Below, piece by piece: positions 34,945 to 44,208 of a DNA stretch of 64,000 nt. Source of the stretch: an uncultured Ignavibacteria bacterium (GTDB lineage: Bacteria; Bacteroidota; Ignavibacteria; Tepidaquicellales; OLB5). The translations under genes and the position numbers were made by a program. Position 1 is the stretch's first letter. Every line of letters begins with the position of its first letter. Where the stretch lies: positions 62,001-126,000 of the forward strand of contig CALMYL010000021.1 of NCBI GenBank assembly GCA_937873695.1, in the 5' to 3' direction. The notes below the pieces were generated by a model that had not been told where the DNA came from, did no database searches, and was given only the letters and a program-made list of their open reading frames with translations.

Positions 34945-35598
34945 ATGAAAACAACAAAATTAACAAGAACCCTCGTTTTATTATTCCTCTTTACGGGAAT
35001 TACATTTTCACAGCTTTCAGTTGGAGAGCTTAAATTGAAATCTGATGATAATTCAGGTTTGAATTTAAACTCATATAAATTAAAATCAACAGGAGGTAAA
35101 ACGAAGCTTATGCAGAAGCCTACAAAGAAAATTTACTTTGTTCCGGGCGGTAAAATAGGCATGTTTTTCCTTCAGGGTGACTACAACGGCAACCAGCTTA
35201 TATCACTCGAAGCATTCGGCAAGTATGTTGGTGACGGCTTCTGGGCAGAAATAAGTATACCGTTCAGATTTAAAACAAGTCCTGCTTTTACCGATATAGG
35301 ACTAGATATAAACGTAATGTATCCGTTCCTCGGTTCATCTAACAAATCAGAAGTTGACCCGTTTGTAGGGGGCGGGCTCGGACTCCATTTCATCGGCAGA
35401 GATAGGGACGACCCGAATAAAACAAGTGTAGCCGCCCGCGGGGGTCTAGGTCTTAATCTTATCGCAGGAGCGGTTTTTTTCAGGAATTACGATTTTAATA
35501 TAATGATTGAGCTGAAGTACTTTAATTACCTCAGGGAGTTTGATGACCTAAGGTACCAGGGTATAGGCTTAAATGTAGGTGTAACTTTCCCAAGGTAA
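34945..35598 (+). CDS. Secreted, probable beta-barrel protein inside the mur cluster
   Basis: 217 aa. Signal peptide (hydrophobic ~9-21, cleavage after TFSQ). The mature protein is beta-rich with alternating strands: FVPGGKIGMFFLQGDY, FWAEISIPFRFKT, IGLDINVMYPFLG, FVGGGLGLHF, RGGLGLNLIAGAVFF, ending GLNVGVTFPR. This is the outline of an 8-strand outer-membrane barrel, though the terminal residue is Arg, not aromatic. It lies 27 bases after mraY and 6 before murD, with an AAGGA site upstream, so it must be cotranscribed with wall-synthesis genes. Not a known dcw gene; function unknown. Confidence 0.75.
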   Translation: MKTTKLTRTLVLLFLFTGITFSQLSVGELKLKSDDNSGLNLNSYKLKSTGGKTKLMQKPTKKIYFVPGGKIGMFFLQGDYNGNQLISLEAFGKYVGDGFWAEISIPFRFKTSPAFTDIGLDINVMYPFLGSSNKSEVDPFVGGGLGLHFIGRDRDDPNKTSVAARGGLGLNLIAGAVFFRNYDFNIMIELKYFNYLREFDDLRYQGIGLNVGVTFPR

Positions 35599-35604
35599 AT
35601 TACT

Positions 35605-36975
35605 TTGATAGACATTTTAGAAAAAGAAAAGAAAGTAACGATAGTAGGCGCGGCAAGAAGCGGTGTTGCCGCTGCGAAGCTGCTTAAGAGAAAAGGATTT
35701 GATGTTTTTTTAAGCGATTCTACTGATGAAGCTAAAATTGACAGAACATTTTCAGCTGAAATAAAAGAAAAAGGAATTGCACATGAATTCGGTATTCATT
35801 CGGATAGGGCTTTTGAATCCGAAATCATGGTTGTAAGTCCGGGTGTACCGCAGAATTCCGCTATAATACAAAAGGCGCTTGCTAAAGGTATAAATGTTGT
35901 AAGTGAAATTGAGGCGGCTTCCTGGTTCTGCAGAGGAAAAGTAATTGCAATAACCGGAACGAACGGCAAAACTACAACCACAACGCTGATAGGCGAGATC
36001 TTTAAAGATGCCGGTTATAAAACATTTGTTTGCGGAAATATTGGTATAGCTTTCAGCGATATAGTTGAACAGACGGATGAAAAATCAATTGTTGTGCTTG
36101 AAACAAGCAGCTTTCAGCTTGATAACATAAAGAATTTCAAACCATTTATATCAATTTTGCTGAATGTTACTCCGGACCATCTGGATAGATATGAATCTTT
36201 TGAAAAATACCTCGAATCAAAAATGAGAATAGCGGAAAATCAGAGCAGCAGTGACTATTTTGTTTTTAATTATGATGATGAGCTTGTTCGCCGCTCAGCT
36301 AACAGTGTGAATGCAAGCAAATCGGCTTTCAGCCTGAATGTTAACGTTAAACAGGAAACCGGCACAGGTGCTTATGTAAATAATATGGACCTTATCTACT
36401 ACTATTACATGGGTGAAGAAAACGTTATAGATACACAAAAGCTGGTAATAAAGGGAGATCATAACGTGTACAATGCGATGGCATCGGTTATTTCTGCAAA
36501 GATTTTTGGTATCGAAAAGGAATATATAAAGAAGACACTTGAAAACTTTAAGGGTGTTGAGCACAGACTTGAGTATGTTAGAGAGCTTGACGGAGTTAAA
36601 TATTATAATGATTCCAAAGCTACAAACGTAAATTCGGTATGGTATGCGCTGAAAGGATTCACAGAACCGCTTGTACTTATTCTTGGAGGAAAAGATAAGG
36701 GCAATGATTACACCCAGATTGAAAAAGAAGTAAAAGAGCATGTAAAGCATATAATCGCTATCGGCTCATCAAAACAGAAAGTATATGATTTTTTCAAAGA
36801 TAAACTGCCTGTAACAATGGCAGATGATATGAATGATGCTGTTGTTAAAGCCAAAGCAAATGCAGTAAGCAATGATGTAGTACTGCTCTCACCGGCATGC
36901 GCCAGCTTTGATATGTTTGATAATTACGAACACAGAGGACTGGTTTTCAAAGAAATAGTTAATTCACTAAAGTAA
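35605..36975 (+). CDS. murD: UDP-MurNAc-L-Ala:D-glutamate ligase MurD
   Basis: 456 aa. N-terminal Rossmann-like VTIVGAARSGVAAAKLL (~10-26), ATP loop ITGTNGKTTTTTL (~115-127), LETSSFQLD (~165-173) and the C-terminal NDSKATN (~333-339) plus LLSPACASFDMFDNYEHRG (~432-450), all MurD hallmarks. It adds D-Glu to UDP-MurNAc-Ala. The start is TTG, 7 bases after the barrel-gene stop. The ftsW GTG follows after 4 bases. Confidence 0.96.
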   Translation: MIDILEKEKKVTIVGAARSGVAAAKLLKRKGFDVFLSDSTDEAKIDRTFSAEIKEKGIAHEFGIHSDRAFESEIMVVSPGVPQNSAIIQKALAKGINVVSEIEAASWFCRGKVIAITGTNGKTTTTTLIGEIFKDAGYKTFVCGNIGIAFSDIVEQTDEKSIVVLETSSFQLDNIKNFKPFISILLNVTPDHLDRYESFEKYLESKMRIAENQSSSDYFVFNYDDELVRRSANSVNASKSAFSLNVNVKQETGTGAYVNNMDLIYYYYMGEENVIDTQKLVIKGDHNVYNAMASVISAKIFGIEKEYIKKTLENFKGVEHRLEYVRELDGVKYYNDSKATNVNSVWYALKGFTEPLVLILGGKDKGNDYTQIEKEVKEHVKHIIAIGSSKQKVYDFFKDKLPVTMADDMNDAVVKAKANAVSNDVVLLSPACASFDMFDNYEHRGLVFKEIVNSLK

Positions 36976-36979
36976 ATAA

Positions 36980-38128
36980 GTGGAACCAAGAGTAAATAAA
37001 ATAGACCTGTGGCTTCTGATACCTATCCTGGCGCTGATAACATTCAGTCTTGGGGTTGTATACAGTGCATCATCCAGCTGGTCGGCAAAAATGAGCGGCG
37101 ATAGCGCAATGCTTTTCCGCAATCATTTGATGAGGGCCGGCATGGGTATATTCTTGATTTTTCTTGTTTCCAGGGTAAGTTACCTGCAACTTATAAAATA
37201 CAGAAAGTACCTTATGGGTGCGGCGATACTTATGCTTTTGTATCTTTTGTTTGCCGGTGTTGAAACAACAAAGGGTGCTGCCAGATGGATCTATATCGGG
37301 GGATTCAGCTTTCAGCCGGCTGATTTTGTTAAATACGCTTTGTTGATAAACATAGCATACTTACTTTCTAAAAAGAAAGATTACATCCACAATCTGTATT
37401 ATGGCTACCTGCCGGTACTGGGCTACGTACTGGCCGTTGTTGCATTAATTGCTGTTCAGCCGAATTTTTCTACTGCAAGTGTAATATTTATTACAAGCCT
37501 TATGGTTTTCTGGGTAGGGAAAGTGAAAATGAAACATATGGCTATAACGATTGCCTCTATGGTACCGGCTGCAATATTGTTTGTGCTTTCGAAACCGTAC
37601 ATTCTTAACAGGATATTTTCTTACCAGGAGCATACTTCAGGCGGTACCGGTAGTTACCAGCTATCACAGGCGATAATTGGGTTCGGTAACGGCGGGTTTT
37701 TCGGGGTCGGACCGGGTAACTCTAACCAGCGTGAGCTGTTTCTTCCGCAATCTTATGATGACTTTGTGTTTTCTATTGTGGGTGAAGAATACGGCTTCTG
37801 GGGAGTTACAATTGTAATATTACTTTTCGGAATTTTTGTTTACCGCGGATTAAAGCTTTCAAAAAGCATTCCTGATGATTTCGGGAGGTATCTGGCATTT
37901 GGAATAACAATAATTATTGGGATGAATGCTATTATCAATATGATGGTGGCAACAGGTATGATCCCCACAACGGGACAGACACTGCCATTTATCAGCTACG
38001 GCGGAACTTCGATAATATTTAATTCAATTGCGGTTGGAATTTTACTGAATATATCAACATACAGAGTGCAGCCTAAAGGGGCGCTGCTAAGAGAGTCACT
38101 GGCAGCGGCAGGCAACTCACATGAATAG
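36980..38128 (+). CDS. ftsW: Septal peptidoglycan glycosyltransferase FtsW (SEDS)
   Basis: 382 aa, about ten membrane helices. SEDS family signatures are visible: GAARWIYIGGFSFQPADFVK (~95-114), which includes the conserved QPxE/D-type motif, the LSQAIIGFGNGGFFGVGPG region (~229-247) and the C-terminal MIPTTGQTLPFISYGGTS (~332-349). It polymerises lipid II at the septum with FtsI. The start is GTG. The order murD-ftsW-murG is classical. Confidence 0.96.
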   Translation: MEPRVNKIDLWLLIPILALITFSLGVVYSASSSWSAKMSGDSAMLFRNHLMRAGMGIFLIFLVSRVSYLQLIKYRKYLMGAAILMLLYLLFAGVETTKGAARWIYIGGFSFQPADFVKYALLINIAYLLSKKKDYIHNLYYGYLPVLGYVLAVVALIAVQPNFSTASVIFITSLMVFWVGKVKMKHMAITIASMVPAAILFVLSKPYILNRIFSYQEHTSGGTGSYQLSQAIIGFGNGGFFGVGPGNSNQRELFLPQSYDDFVFSIVGEEYGFWGVTIVILLFGIFVYRGLKLSKSIPDDFGRYLAFGITIIIGMNAIINMMVATGMIPTTGQTLPFISYGGTSIIFNSIAVGILLNISTYRVQPKGALLRESLAAAGNSHE

Positions 38129-38134
38129 ATCTGA

Positions 38135-39235
38135 ATGATTAGCAGGATAATTTTTGCGGCCGGTGGAACCGGAGGACATATATACCCGGCAATTGCGATT
38201 GCCGATGAGCTGGTAAAATTAAACAGCAGTATAGAGATTAAGTTTGTAGGGGCAAAAGGCAGGATAGAAGAGAAGATAATTCCTGCAAACGGTTACAAAC
38301 TTGAAACAATAGAAATAACCGGATTTAAAAGAAGCTTAAATTTAAAAAATATATCAGCAGCATTAAAGATATTCAAAGCACTGAAAGACTCGAAAAAAAT
38401 ACTGAAAGATTTTGCACCTGAGCTGGTTTACGGCACAGGTGGTTTTGTATCGGGTCCGGTGCTAAAAGCAGCACAATCGCTGGATATGCCCAATGTAATA
38501 GAAGAAGGTAATTTCTATCCGGGTGTTACAGTTAAACTGGTTTCACCAAAGGCTGATAAGGTAATACTGAATTTTGAAGGTACAAGGAAATTCCTTAAAC
38601 GCACAGATAATACTGTAGTAATGTCATACCCGGTAAGGGAAAACATGAAACAGCATAACAGGGCAGATGCTGCCAGGTATTTCGGACTGGATGAGAGCAA
38701 AAAAATTCTTTTCGTTTTTGGCGGAAGCCAGGGAGCAAGGAGCATTAACTCAGCTCTGCTTAAGTGTTTCAAGAATATTACCGGTTCAGGTACTCAGATA
38801 ATATGGCAGACAGGCGAGAGTGATTTTGAAATGGTTAATTCAGCAGTGTCATCAAATAACAGTGTGAAAGCACTGAAATATATAGATAAGATAGATTATG
38901 CATATTCATGCTGTGACCTTGTTGTTTGCCGTTCTGGAATATCAACAATAATGGAGCTTGCCGGTTTTGGTTTACCTGCAATATTTGTTCCGTACCCTCT
39001 GGCAAGCGAAAATCACCAGGAAAAAAATGCAAGGGCGGTAACAGAAAAGAACGGCGCGGAAATAATCCTGGATAAGGACCTCAACCAAAAACTTGAAACT
39101 TCAATATTAGATCTGCTTAGTGATGAGAACAGATTAATTTACATGAAAAGCAATATAAGCAAACTGGCGGATAAAAAGGCAGCTTCCCGGATCGCAGCAA
39201 TGCTTGTTGAAATGGTAACAAAAAGCAGCAATTAA
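38135..39235 (+). CDS. murG: Lipid II synthase MurG (GlcNAc transferase)
   Basis: 366 aa, GT28 family. The N-terminal glycine loop AAGGTGGHIYPA (~7-18), GFVSGPVLKAA (~102-112), FGGSQGARSIN (~199-209) and the UDP-GlcNAc-binding region CRSGISTIMELAGFGLPAIFVPYP (in the ~262-290 span) are intact. It adds GlcNAc to lipid I on the inner face of the membrane. It begins 6 bases after ftsW; a small membrane-protein gene follows. Confidence 0.96.
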   Translation: MISRIIFAAGGTGGHIYPAIAIADELVKLNSSIEIKFVGAKGRIEEKIIPANGYKLETIEITGFKRSLNLKNISAALKIFKALKDSKKILKDFAPELVYGTGGFVSGPVLKAAQSLDMPNVIEEGNFYPGVTVKLVSPKADKVILNFEGTRKFLKRTDNTVVMSYPVRENMKQHNRADAARYFGLDESKKILFVFGGSQGARSINSALLKCFKNITGSGTQIIWQTGESDFEMVNSAVSSNNSVKALKYIDKIDYAYSCCDLVVCRSGISTIMELAGFGLPAIFVPYPLASENHQEKNARAVTEKNGAEIILDKDLNQKLETSILDLLSDENRLIYMKSNISKLADKKAASRIAAMLVEMVTKSSN

Positions 39236-39261
39236 TTAACAATTAATACTAAAAAATAGTA

Positions 39262-39726
39262 ATGCAGGAAAAAATTCACAGACACAGAATGGATTTTTAT
39301 TACCAGTCACTGGTAATTTACCTGCTGTTTTTTGCCGCATACGTTCTGATAAGAGGAACAGTGGGTGAAAGTTTTAAAGCGCTTTATAATGATCCGATCT
39401 TCTATATACTGATATTATTTATAATAATATTCCTCTTCCTGGTAGTGCTGAATATAATACGCTCTCCGATGATAATATTGAAGAGCGACAGGATAACATT
39501 CAGGAATCGTTTTGGCGAAAGAGAAGTGCTCTTCAGTGATATCCTGACCGTAAAAATTGGCAGAAGAAGAAAACGTGAAGAGGAGATGACATACAGGATA
39601 ATAAAACTTAAATTAAAGAACAGAAGAAAACAATTAAGGATACGTGCAAATGATTTTGAACGCGGCGGTGAACTCATAAATGAATTTTTGAAAATTAAAC
39701 AGCATTCACAGGGCGAGAAGTTCTGA
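39262..39726 (+). CDS. Two-helix membrane protein with PH-like domain, in the mur cluster
   Basis: 154 aa. Two membrane helices (~13-31 and ~45-66) joined by a short loop, then a cytoplasmic, very basic beta-rich segment (~70-125: MIILKSDRITFRNRFGEREV, then LFSDILTVKIGRRRKREEE) and a C-terminal helix. This order matches bacterial PH-domain membrane proteins. It lies between murG and murC, 26 and 8 bases away. No name in the standard dcw set; function unknown. A membrane scaffold or regulator of precursor synthesis is possible but is pure inference. Confidence 0.72.
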   Translation: MQEKIHRHRMDFYYQSLVIYLLFFAAYVLIRGTVGESFKALYNDPIFYILILFIIIFLFLVVLNIIRSPMIILKSDRITFRNRFGEREVLFSDILTVKIGRRRKREEEMTYRIIKLKLKNRRKQLRIRANDFERGGELINEFLKIKQHSQGEKF

Positions 39727-39734
39727 TCAGGCAG

Positions 39735-41108
39735 ATGAGTAAACAGAATATATATTTTATCGGGATAGGCGGAATTGGCATGAGCGGGCTTGCGGAGTAT
39801 TATCTCCGCAACGGTTATAATGTATCAGGCAGTGATATGACAGAAACACACATTACCCAAAGGCTTGCAGGACTTGGCGCTAAAATATATTACGGACACT
39901 CGGCAGTAAACATTACTCCGCAAATTGATACAGTTGTATATACATCAGCCGTAAAGCCTGATAACCCCGAGATGATAAAAGCTGAAGAGCTCGGAATCAG
40001 GAAAGTAAGACGAGCCGAGATGCTTGGCGAAATAGTAAATGATAAGTACTTAATAGCAGTATCAGGTACACATGGCAAAACCACAACTACGGCTATGATA
40101 GGTAAACTGCTGGTTGATTCGGGTCTTGACCCGCTGATTTTTGTTGGCGGTAATGTTCAGCTTTTTGATGGCGGCGCATCAAGATTTGGCAGCGGAAAGT
40201 ATGCCGTTGTTGAAGCTGATGAATATGACAGGTCTTTTTTGGCGCTGAGACCCAACATTGCAATTGTCACAAACATTGACTCTGACCACCTGGATATTTA
40301 TAAAGATCTGGAAGATATTAAAGAAACTTTCAGACAGTTCTGTGACCGCTCAAAATACGGCGCATACATGATCTACTGCGGTGATGATGAAAATATCAAA
40401 AGTTTTATGAATACAATAAACCGCGAGAAAATATCGTACGGTTATGACGAAAAGAATTATCTGAAGATAGTTGATTATAAAGCAGAAAATGACGTGCTGA
40501 ATTTTTCAATATTGAATTCGCACAGGTCATATGATAATGTAGTATTGAACATGATTGGCAGCCATAACGCTTTGAACTCAACTGCCTGTTTCGCAGTATC
40601 TAAAGTGCTTGAAATACCGTTTGATAAATACAGGGAAAGCATTAATTTATTCAGAACGGTAGACAGAAGGCTGCAGCTTAAATTTGATGCAAACGGAGTA
40701 AAGGTGTATGATGATTATTCACATCACCCTGTTGAGGTGACTGCGAGCCTTAAGGGTTTGAAAGAAATGAGCACAGGCAGGCTGAGGACAGTATTCCAGC
40801 CGCATTTGTTTACTCGTACACGCGATTTTTATAATGAGTTTGCACAGGCATTGGCAATTTCTGATGAAGTTCTGCTTATGGATATTTACCCCGCGCGCGA
40901 AAAGCCCATTGAGGGAATTACAAGCGAGCTGATACTGAACGAAGCATTGAATCACAACAGGAACATGAAACTTGTTCATGAAAGCAGGGATATTCTTGCA
41001 TGGCTTATAAATGACCTGAAGCCGGGTGATATAATTGTCTTTCAGGGTGCCGGTGATGTGACAAATCTTTGCAATGAGTTTGTAAATATTTTAAAGAACA
41101 GCAATTGA
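39735..41108 (+). CDS. murC: UDP-MurNAc:L-alanine ligase MurC
   Basis: 457 aa. The N-terminal FIGIGGIGMSGLAEYYL (~7-23) is the UDP-MurNAc domain, ATP loop VSGTHGKTTTTAM is at ~109-121, EADEYDRSFL is at ~164-173 and YDDYSHHPVEV is at ~325-335. All are MurC-specific. It adds the first peptide residue, L-Ala, to UDP-MurNAc. The stop codon overlaps the TTG of murB (TTGA). Confidence 0.97.
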   Translation: MSKQNIYFIGIGGIGMSGLAEYYLRNGYNVSGSDMTETHITQRLAGLGAKIYYGHSAVNITPQIDTVVYTSAVKPDNPEMIKAEELGIRKVRRAEMLGEIVNDKYLIAVSGTHGKTTTTAMIGKLLVDSGLDPLIFVGGNVQLFDGGASRFGSGKYAVVEADEYDRSFLALRPNIAIVTNIDSDHLDIYKDLEDIKETFRQFCDRSKYGAYMIYCGDDENIKSFMNTINREKISYGYDEKNYLKIVDYKAENDVLNFSILNSHRSYDNVVLNMIGSHNALNSTACFAVSKVLEIPFDKYRESINLFRTVDRRLQLKFDANGVKVYDDYSHHPVEVTASLKGLKEMSTGRLRTVFQPHLFTRTRDFYNEFAQALAISDEVLLMDIYPAREKPIEGITSELILNEALNHNRNMKLVHESRDILAWLINDLKPGDIIVFQGAGDVTNLCNEFVNILKNSN

Positions 41109-42010
41109 TATCAATATCAGAAATACAGAAGATCTTTAAGGGAAGGATCACATTAAATGAGCCGCTTGCCCGCTTTACAACTTTCCGTATTGGCGGAGTG
41201 GCTGATTATTTTGTTGAGCCTTCTGATATTGATGATGTAGTAAATATTGTAAAGTATGCAGCTGATCACGGGATTCCCCATTATGTAATGGGTAATGGCA
41301 GCAACATACTTATAAGTGATGATGGAATCCGTGGTATTGTAATAAATCTGGAAACAGGCTTTAATTATTTGAAGCATGAAAACGGGATGATAATTGCCGG
41401 TGCTGGAGTAAAGATCGCCAAGTTTGTTGATTACTGCATACAGAATTCGTATGCGGGAGTTGAAATGCTTGCAGGGATTCCCGCAACAGTGGGCGGCGCA
41501 TTAATTATGAATGCCGGCGCATATGGCGGCGAAACCGCTGATCATGTAACGGAAGTAAAAGTTATCAGAAATGGCAAACTAAGGATATTAAGCAAAGAAG
41601 ATTGCGGTTTTGTTTATAGAAATTCAAATTTAAAAAATACTGTAATCCTTGAAGGTACTTTTAAGCTGCCGATAGGCAACAAAGAAGAAATTTCACAGAA
41701 AAGAAAAGAGCTTATAATGAACCGCAACCAGGCACAGCCTGTTGAAGTTCCGAACGCCGGGTGTGTGTTCAAAAATCCGAAGGATAACAAAGCTGCAATA
41801 CTGATCGATCAGTGCGGTTTAAAAGGAACAAAATTCGGCGGAGCAATGGTATCAACAAAACATGCAAACTTCATTGTGAATTATGACAATGCTACAGCAC
41901 AGGATGTGATTGAACTTGTAAAAATTGTTAAGAGTAATGTTCAGCAGAAAACAGGTATAACTCTGGAAATGGAAGTAAAGCTGATTGGTTTTGAGGAGGT
42001 TACAACATGA
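41105..42010 (+). CDS. murB: UDP-N-acetylenolpyruvoylglucosamine reductase MurB
   Basis: 301 aa, type II-like length. FAD-binding GNGSNILISDDGIRG (~63-77), AGIPATVGGALIMNAGAYGGE (in the ~119-139 region) and the C-terminal GCVFKNP...GLKGTKFGGA...HANFIVN features (~218-262) fit MurB. It reduces enolpyruvyl-UDP-GlcNAc to UDP-MurNAc using NADPH. The start is TTG at 41105, overlapping the murC stop by four bases. Its presence in the division cluster is less usual in Bacteroidota, where murB is often elsewhere. Confidence 0.95.
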   Translation: MISISEIQKIFKGRITLNEPLARFTTFRIGGVADYFVEPSDIDDVVNIVKYAADHGIPHYVMGNGSNILISDDGIRGIVINLETGFNYLKHENGMIIAGAGVKIAKFVDYCIQNSYAGVEMLAGIPATVGGALIMNAGAYGGETADHVTEVKVIRNGKLRILSKEDCGFVYRNSNLKNTVILEGTFKLPIGNKEEISQKRKELIMNRNQAQPVEVPNAGCVFKNPKDNKAAILIDQCGLKGTKFGGAMVSTKHANFIVNYDNATAQDVIELVKIVKSNVQQKTGITLEMEVKLIGFEEVTT

Positions 42011-42819
42011 AGAATTGGAAAATTACTATTTTGTTTACAATTGTAATATTGTTTACTTTTTCAAGCATAGTGCTCTCAGGTCTCTGGAAAGATAAGTCTA
42101 CTATCCGTAATGTTGAATTAAAGGGCAATATTACTCTTTCAAAAGAAGAGTTGTTTGATTTTGCAAGACTGAATGATTCCATGATATGCCAGAACACACT
42201 TTCACTGGATATGATAGAAACAAGGATAGCTAAACATCCGAATATAAAAAAGGCTGTAGTTTTAAAAGACGGTGCGACAATAAAAATAGAAATTGCTGAA
42301 AAAAATCCGTTTGCAGCGGCAACCAACGGCAAGGAAATGTTTTTAGTTGATGACCAGCTTACTTTATACAGGATGAAGAAAGAACATACAAATATTGACC
42401 TGCCGGTAATAAGCGGACTTTCAGGGGAACTTGACGCCGGTGTATATGGTAAAGATGACCTCAATTGTCTCAAAATTGCGCAATATATAATCAGCCAGTC
42501 AATAAAGATCAACAAAAGCCTGTTTAACTATATATCAGAAATTAATTTTGGTGACAGTAACAGTATAATATTAATAACCAGCGATGATGCTACCCCTGTA
42601 TACTTTGTTGACTATGCCGCAGTTGATGCAAAAGGGAACAATTCAGTAAAAGATATCAATAACACGTCGCTCAGAAGATCAATAGATAATAATCTTATAC
42701 AGCTCAATGGTTTTTTAAAGCAGGTGAGGGTATACAGAACTATGAACTCATTCAGGTATATTGATCTGCGTTATAACGACCTGGTGATAGTTAAAAATAA
42801 TGATTTACCTGTTGAATGA
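42007..42819 (+). CDS. ftsQ: Division protein FtsQ/DivIB
   Basis: 270 aa, bitopic: a short basic N-terminus, one membrane helix (~6-23) and a periplasmic region starting with a POTRA domain (IRNVELKGNITLSKEELFDF, then LDMIETRIAKHPNIKKAVVL, ~33-90). The C-terminal ends in the FtsQ-like YIDLRYNDLVIVK. Position between murB and ftsA confirms the call. It connects the FtsLB module with late division proteins. Overlaps murB by four bases (ATGA). Confidence 0.9.
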   Translation: MKNWKITILFTIVILFTFSSIVLSGLWKDKSTIRNVELKGNITLSKEELFDFARLNDSMICQNTLSLDMIETRIAKHPNIKKAVVLKDGATIKIEIAEKNPFAAATNGKEMFLVDDQLTLYRMKKEHTNIDLPVISGLSGELDAGVYGKDDLNCLKIAQYIISQSIKINKSLFNYISEINFGDSNSIILITSDDATPVYFVDYAAVDAKGNNSVKDINNTSLRRSIDNNLIQLNGFLKQVRVYRTMNSFRYIDLRYNDLVIVKNNDLPVE

Positions 42820-42864
42820 TCAAACAGGATCAAAGTAATAAAAACTGAAATATTAACCAATAAA

Positions 42865-44124
42865 ATGGCTAAGAAAAAATCTGAAGAAAATATAATAGTT
42901 GGTTTGGATGTTGGCACAACAAAGATCTGTACAATTGTTGCGCAGGTAAGAGATGACGGCAGACTTAATATCCTTGGTGTGGGCAAAGCACCGTCAACAG
43001 GTCTTTCGCGCGGAATGGTTGTTAACCCGGGTAAAACGCTTGAATCCATAAAAGCATCTGTAAGGGAAGCTGAAGAGCGCTCCGGTTATGATATTAAATC
43101 GGTTACAGTTGGTATCGCGGGTCCCCATATACGCTGTATCCAGTCGGAAGGTATTGTGGCAATTTCCCATCCTGACAGGATAATTACTGAAGATGATATT
43201 GAAAGATTATATGAAAGCGCTAAGAGCCTGAAACTGAGCAAAGATGAAAAGATCATTGATGTTATTCCCCAGGAGTTTATTATTGACAGCAAAGACGGAA
43301 TCTTCGATCTGCCGATAGGTATGTTTGGGCTTAGAATGGAAGCAAAAGTTAACATTCTGACAGGGCTGGTTTCACAGATTGATGACCTTTCTAATTGCGT
43401 GCAGAGCTGCGGTGTGGATATTGATGATATTGTACTCGAGCCGCTTGCTTCATCTTATGCGGTATTAAATGAATCAGAAAAGAAGGTTGGTGTTGCAATG
43501 ATAGATATCGGCGGCGGCACAACTGATATAGCCGTATTCAAAAAAGGGGTAATAAAACACACAGCCGGGATAGGTATTGCAGGCAGCCAGGTAACAAATG
43601 ATATTTCAGAAACACTTGGAATAGATGAAAAAGAAGCCGAAAGAGTAAAGAAGGAATTTGGATATGCGATGGTTAGCGAAATTATCAATGATGATATTAT
43701 AACCATACAGGGAATAAAAGGCAGAAAACCATTAAAGATCGAAAAGAGCATTATTTCAAGGATAATCCAGGCAAGGATGGAAGAGTTATTCGTACTTGCG
43801 GGTCAGGAAATTAAACGCTCAGGTATAGAAAGCTATCTGCCGGCAGGCGTTGTTATAACAGGCGGCGGTTCATTGCTGCGCGGCACCAGGGAGCTTGCCA
43901 ACCAGGTGCTGGGTTCTGAAGTTAATCTTGGTGTGCCGATGGATATCGGCGGTGGACTCATCAAGGAAGTTGAGAGTCCGATTTACGCAACCGGTATCGG
44001 GCTCATACTGCACAGGCTGAAATATCTGAGTCATAAAAAGAGCGCCAAATCATTAAAAGGCAGAAAGCACCCCGGGCTTAAAAATGTTTTCGAGAGAATA
44101 AAACACTGGTTTGACGAATTATGA
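42865..44124 (+). CDS. ftsA: Division protein FtsA
   Basis: 419 aa, actin fold. Phosphate-1 loop VGLDVGTTKICTIV (~12-25), 1C (SHS2) insertion ~95-175, phosphate-2 IDIGGGTTDIAVF (~214-226), adenosine motif VITGGGSLLRG (~330-340). The C-terminal NVFERIKHWFDEL is an amphipathic membrane-targeting helix, as expected. It tethers FtsZ to the membrane and signals to the septal synthases. The ftsZ start lies 84 bases downstream. Confidence 0.96.
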   Translation: MAKKKSEENIIVGLDVGTTKICTIVAQVRDDGRLNILGVGKAPSTGLSRGMVVNPGKTLESIKASVREAEERSGYDIKSVTVGIAGPHIRCIQSEGIVAISHPDRIITEDDIERLYESAKSLKLSKDEKIIDVIPQEFIIDSKDGIFDLPIGMFGLRMEAKVNILTGLVSQIDDLSNCVQSCGVDIDDIVLEPLASSYAVLNESEKKVGVAMIDIGGGTTDIAVFKKGVIKHTAGIGIAGSQVTNDISETLGIDEKEAERVKKEFGYAMVSEIINDDIITIQGIKGRKPLKIEKSIISRIIQARMEELFVLAGQEIKRSGIESYLPAGVVITGGGSLLRGTRELANQVLGSEVNLGVPMDIGGGLIKEVESPIYATGIGLILHRLKYLSHKKSAKSLKGRKHPGLKNVFERIKHWFDEL

Positions 44125-44190
44125 TTTTAAATTAATAATTGAATAAAAAATTTATAAATAATTTAAACTTAAATTTCTTTCTAGGGGAAA

Positions 44191-44198
44191 GAGAAGGA
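44191..44198 (+). promoter_or_regulatory. ftsZ: Strong Shine-Dalgarno site of ftsZ
   Basis: AGAAGGAG, 10 bases upstream of the ATG, in an 84-base AT-rich gap after ftsA. It is one of the few near-consensus ribosome-binding sites in this window. Confidence 0.7.
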
Positions 44199-44208
44199 GA
44201 AAAATAAA

